In this document: positions 59,829 through 64,000 of the stretch, piece after piece
How the letters are laid out: each line of letters opens with the position of its first letter
Numbering within the stretch: position 1 is the stretch's first letter
NCBI GenBank assembly: GCA_004154925.1
Contig: QJNS01000021.1
Coordinates: forward strand, 310,001 to 374,000
Origin: Monosporascus cannonballus
Lineage: Eukaryota; Ascomycota; Sordariomycetes; Xylariales
DNA length: 64,000 bases
Direction of reading: 5' to 3'
Program-made: the position numbers and the translations under genes
The notes under the pieces: generated by a model
What the model was told of the DNA's origin: nothing
What the model saw: the letters and a program-made list of their open reading frames with translations, nothing else
Database searches by the model: none

Positions 59829-62800
59829 CGATTTCCTCTCCCCCAAAAATCATGCCCTTAAGATTTTCTTTTCTGTTTTTTCGTTCGATAAATACTTCCT
59901 TTTTACTTTTTAAACCATATCGTTCCGTATTTTTAAAATTCGTCGAGTTTTTCGTCCTTTTACTATTTGTCGTATTAATTTTATAAAAACTTTTAACGAA
60001 TTTAGGTACGAAATTATGCCTTATTTTTACTATTTTTCGAAAAATGCGAACTATAAAATAATAAAAAACGTTTTAAGCTATAAAAAATGCGATAATCGAG
60101 ATCGGTCCTGCGATAATACCGGTATGCTGTTTTTTTTTGTAAAATATTCCCCGTAAGCATTAACGTTTAAAACGTAAAAAGACGCTTACCGAAAAATAAT
60201 AATAAAAATTTTAACGGCTTTATTTTAAGGCTTAACGTTATTATTAAGAAAAAATAAATAAAACTTTTTTGTTATATTCGTTTACGTAAGCAAAAGGCGT
60301 TAATTCGTTCGAAAAGCGTTATTATAATATAAAGTAGACTTTAGTTATTGGACAAATTGGAAAAATAAAAGCGTTAGGAACGAGAACAGCTAGAGGTTGC
60401 CGTTACGGCTATTTCGTTAGCGCAAGCCGCGGCCGACTGGCCCGATATTCCGGCTACTAACTGGTCGACTGTTAACTGGGACACGCCCGTTATTGCTGGT
60501 AAAAGTTCTTTAATAAACGCTGGGCGCCAATAAGGTTCTTAACGGGTTCTCAGGTGTTCTCGGAATCTGGGTACTTTTTCCACTTAATTAAATATTAAGT
60601 AAATCCATTTTGTTTTCGCATATCGAAAACTTTTTTTATTACGTATATTTATTCGTTTTTTATTTTTCTATTGTTTTATACTATATGTACTTTAATTATA
60701 TCTATTATTAATTCGAATAAAAATACGTAAAATATCAAATAAAATTTAATTTTTGGCAAAAGATTTAATTAATAATTATTTTCTGAAATTTTCTTTAGTA
60801 ATATTATATCGACCGATATATTTGAAATCGAATTTTTTGTTAAGTTGTTTTATTTAAATGTTTTTGGTAACGAAAAACTTTTTTTTCGAAAGATAATTCT
60901 TTTAATATTTTCTGGTTATAATATTTGCTTATTTAGTTTTGTACGAATTCTAGTTTTATTCTTATTTTTTGGTATAATTATTATAATTATTTTGATATTA
61001 ATTAGATTATTGTTACATAATTTTTTGTAAATTTTTGAAATATAACCAAAATTTGTATTCGTTAATATTATTTTCATATTTTCATAATAATTTATATTAT
61101 AAATTAATGCTACGATTAGTAATTTCTTAACTGAATTATTTGTTTATAATTAATACATTATCCTAAGTAAATTTCCAAAACCTAATTTGTTTATTTTCTT
61201 TATTTCTTCGCGTATGGTTTAAAAATGTTAAATAACTTGTCATTTAGGTTAATCTATACCATAAGGCTTTGCCAAAACTTTGATACAAATGTTAATCTTT
61301 TATTTAAAATAATTTCCATTAATAATCCGTAAATGTTAAAAATATATTTAAAAAAAGATATGCTATTTATTTAACATCTATATTTTCGTAAAATGGTAAA
61401 AAATGAAGGAATTCGTATATCGGTGGACAATTACGAATATGCTGTTATAATATATTTCTGTAACTGGATTTTATGATACAAGAAGTTTAATAATAAAGTC
61501 GAATATAATTAAATATTATAATCGTTTTGCGACTAGTAATAACTGTAATTTTCCGTATGGTTTATATCGTCGAGCCTTTGCTTTAACGCAAATATCGTAT
61601 TGTTATATGATTTTCTGTATTATTACTTTTATTTTAAAAAAGGAATATGTTCGTTAAAATTGTTTTAAGGTTTTGTAAATCCCTGGATATTCGAATAACT
61701 GATATTCGTATACGTTTCGTATTAAATCCTTTTGGTATTTTTTTAAACCTTGTATTTTGTTTCTTTTTTGTTTTATGGAAGATTATTGTTATACTGCCGA
61801 ATTTTCTAATATATATTAAAAGGTATTGCCCGAATTATCGTAATTTATCGTAAGCGTAAATATCTTTTTATAATAATATTAAAAATTATATAACTAATTT
61901 TAAACAATTTTTCTTTAAGGTTTAATTACCTGTTTAAAGTATTTGTTTTGCCATTTTCTAAGCCTTTCCTATGGATAATAACGTAATCGAAATTCTCTAA
62001 TTTTTTAGATAAAGAAATTATTATCCGGTAAATTCTTTAGTTGTAATAAATCGGGTAAAATTTCAATAATCCGTATAAACTTTAACCTGGTATAAGTTTT
62101 TCTTTAAAAAGTACTTAAATTTTCGGAATGCTATAATAATAGTTATAAATTATTTATTTAGATTACCGTAATTAAGTTCAACCTTTTTTAATTTATACGA
62201 AAAAAATGTAATAAGGTATAATTTGCCTTAATTATTTCGTTATCCGATTATTATGCCTAACGCGTGATTCAAAATATCGGTTTTTAGCTTAACGAAACGG
62301 TTTAGATCGTATATAATTAATATTAGCTTGCTAGTAATCATATCCTTAATATCTTGAAATATCTTTTCCGTATTTAACGTTTATTTAAAGTTTTTCTTTC
62401 GTAAAATTTGTTAAAAATATAATTACTTTACTAACATTTCGCCTAAATTTCCTGTAATAATGGGCAAATCCAAGGAATACCTATATTTCCTTAACCGTAA
62501 TTGGCGTTTGCTATTCTGTAATTACAATATTTTTAAGGGTTTATCCTAATATATTTTGGGGTAATAATTTGTCCCAGATCTGTTACTTTTTATTTATGGA
62601 ATTAACTTTTTTTAGCGTTAACAAAAAACCTTACGTTTTGTAAAGTTTAAAGAATTTTATGAATATATCCTATATATATTTTTTCTGTTTCTGAAAAAAT
62701 AGGAATATCGTCGAAATAGCAAACCACAAAAATATCGAGGTGTTTTCGTAACATATAGTTTACTATCCGTTAGAAGATTACTGGTACGTTAATAAATCCT

Positions 62801-64000
62801 ATTAATATTACTAAGTACTTAAATAATTCGTATTTCGTTTTGAAAGTTATTTTTTATTCGTATCTTTTTTTGATTTTAATTAGGTTATATCCATTTTTAA
62901 GGTCGAATATTATAAACCATTTAGCTCCGTAAAGTTAGTTTTTTATTTCCGTAATTAAAGGTAATAATATTCGATTTTTGACAGTAATATCGTTCAGTTA
63001 TCGATAATCAACTATAAGTTATAACTTTCCGTTTTTTTGGGTACAAAAAATATAAGATACCCTGTTAATAATTTCGAAAATCGAATCTATCCTTTTTATA
63101 ACCGATTTGCCAGGTATTTTCTAAAAATACGTAATTTTTTTCGCTAAAGTTGTAAATAGAATAAAACTTCGTCGAAAAACTTTCCTTAAGAATTATTTTA
63201 TAATTTTATTTATTGTATTTTGGTAATTTCGTATCAAACTTGTTTCTAAAAAGTTACTTTTATTTGTGGTATTATAATAGTATATTAGTTAACAAATTTG
63301 ACTTTTATGCTGTTATTATTTCAAATCGTTATTTAATTACTTTAACTTTATTCTGATAATAATAACGATATGTCCTATTCTTTTTTAATACTCGTTTTCT
63401 TTTCTTATATTGTATTTTTTTGGGTAATAAGGTTTTTATCGTATTTCTATGCCTGCATTTGTCGCCATTATCGATCAAATATTAAAATCTTAATTCTTCT
63501 TTTTTTTTGTTTATTAACAAGAAATAAAACGAATTTTATTTGGCTAATTTTTCTATTAATTAAAATTCTGTACTGCCATATTTATAATAATCCTAAGATT
63601 ATATCGTAATTTCTAAGTAAAATAAAGTCAAAATTAACTATCTATTATCGTCCTTAAACAAAGATCTCGAAGTAATTAATTTCGTATATAATTTTCTCGT
63701 TATTATAGACGAATTCCTAACTTTCGGCATTTGTCGCTATATAAGGTTTTAACTTATATCTCCATAGCAATTTAAGCTTATTAACCATATTCGGTATAAT
63801 ATAATTCCCGCCTAAAGTTTCGTAATTTACCAGTACGGTATAGTAATACGTTTTAAGTTATGTATCCAAGGTAATAAAGTTATTAACGGCTTTTATCGTC
63901 ACGTTTAAAGCCTTTCGTAAAAATTTCCTTTAAACTTTTTAGGTTTTGTTATTTTGCGGCTTTTTTATAGGTAACCTTTTTCTTTTAACTTTTATTCGAA
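59829..64000 (-). pseudogene. pol and chromodomain remnant of the right-edge Gypsy element
   Basis: On the minus strand from right to left: reverse transcriptase at about 62.9-62.6 kb with an intact YFDD-type active site (CYFDDIPI, about 62699-62722), RNase H, integrase (about 61-62 kb), and a clear chromodomain at about 60.62-60.48 kb (KWKKYPDSENT, EPVKNLIGAQRLLKNFYQ). A non-coding tail of about 620 bp leads to the polypurine tract. A patch at 60.40-60.58 kb keeps normal GC. Stops occur throughout, for example TGA in place of the TGG after SENT. The open plus-strand stretches at 60845-61030, 61647-61853 and 63370-63609 are mirror frames. Confidence 0.75.

Larger units (their letters stand above)
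54065..64000 (-). mobile_element. Reverse family-A Ty3/Gypsy element with a Copia element in its 3' LTR, continues off the right edge
   Basis: The 3' LTR is split: 54065-54116 and 59502-59828 join across the Copia insertion into a 374-bp LTR (TGTGACGGCTAGGGGG to GACTTTAACA), once one GTTTA copy is removed. Directly right of it is a polypurine tract (read on the minus strand, GGGGGAGAGGAAATCG at about 59829-59845), then pol on the minus strand. The 5' LTR is beyond 64000. The insertion site lies inside the second pogo copy. It is less mutated than most family-A copies here. Confidence 0.8.

Noticed and set aside
1..64000. CRISPR arrays, rRNA genes and clear tRNA genes
   Set aside because: None seen. 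Repeats are LTRs and terminal repeats, and the only tRNA-like fold (35337-35408) lacks a proper anticodon arm.

Overview
The window looks like nuclear DNA of a filamentous ascomycete (Pezizomycotina). About 90% of it is extremely AT-rich, TpA-dense sequence in which retrotransposon and transposase reading frames can still be read but are riddled with TAA/TAG where CAA, CAG or TGG would be expected. That is the footprint of repeat-induced point mutation (RIP). Two GC-balanced islands carry ordinary fungal genes with short GT..AG introns: a cytochrome P450 (about 15.0-17.6 kb) and an MFS transporter (about 49.0-51.5 kb). I cannot name the species.

Layout. 1-2045: 5' half of a reverse-strand Ty3/Gypsy element (family A) leaving the left edge. 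2046-6757: forward copy of a second Gypsy family (C), missing its 5' LTR and most of its integrase. 6766-7138: LTR of subfamily B. 7139-14237: two reverse family-A fragments and their LTRs. 14238-17821: P450 island; the P450 has one single-base frameshift. 17822-37524: a forward chromodomain Gypsy (LTR-B) split by a reverse family-A element (20609-33671), itself split by a forward family-A element (25821-32617). 38186-49019: a pogo/Fot1-type DNA transposon whose transposase is split by a reverse family-C Gypsy (40061-47480). 49020-53468: MFS island. 53469-54064: 5' end of a second pogo copy. 54065-64000: reverse family-A Gypsy leaving the right edge, with a complete Ty1/Copia element (54117-59501) inside its 3' LTR.

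The insertion history can be read from the sequence. Removing each insert rejoins the interrupted element, and target-site duplications are visible: CTAAA/CTAAA (20604-20608, 33672-33676), ATAAT/ACAAT (25816-25820, 32618-32622; the one difference is a RIP-type C/T change) and GTTTA/GTTTA (54112-54116, 59502-59506).

The MFS gene reads as intact: two exons, 496 aa, allantoate/nicotinate-permease (Dal5/Tna1) type. The P450 (five exons, 527 aa equivalent, all signature motifs) would be intact but for one extra base in exon 3. Nothing links the two genes functionally; they are 32 kb apart. All transposon genes read as dead. The most unusual observations are the three-level nest with its duplications, an unassigned conserved reading frame downstream of the integrase in Gypsy family C, palindromes kept in both Copia LTRs, and a few unmutated patches inside otherwise RIPed elements.
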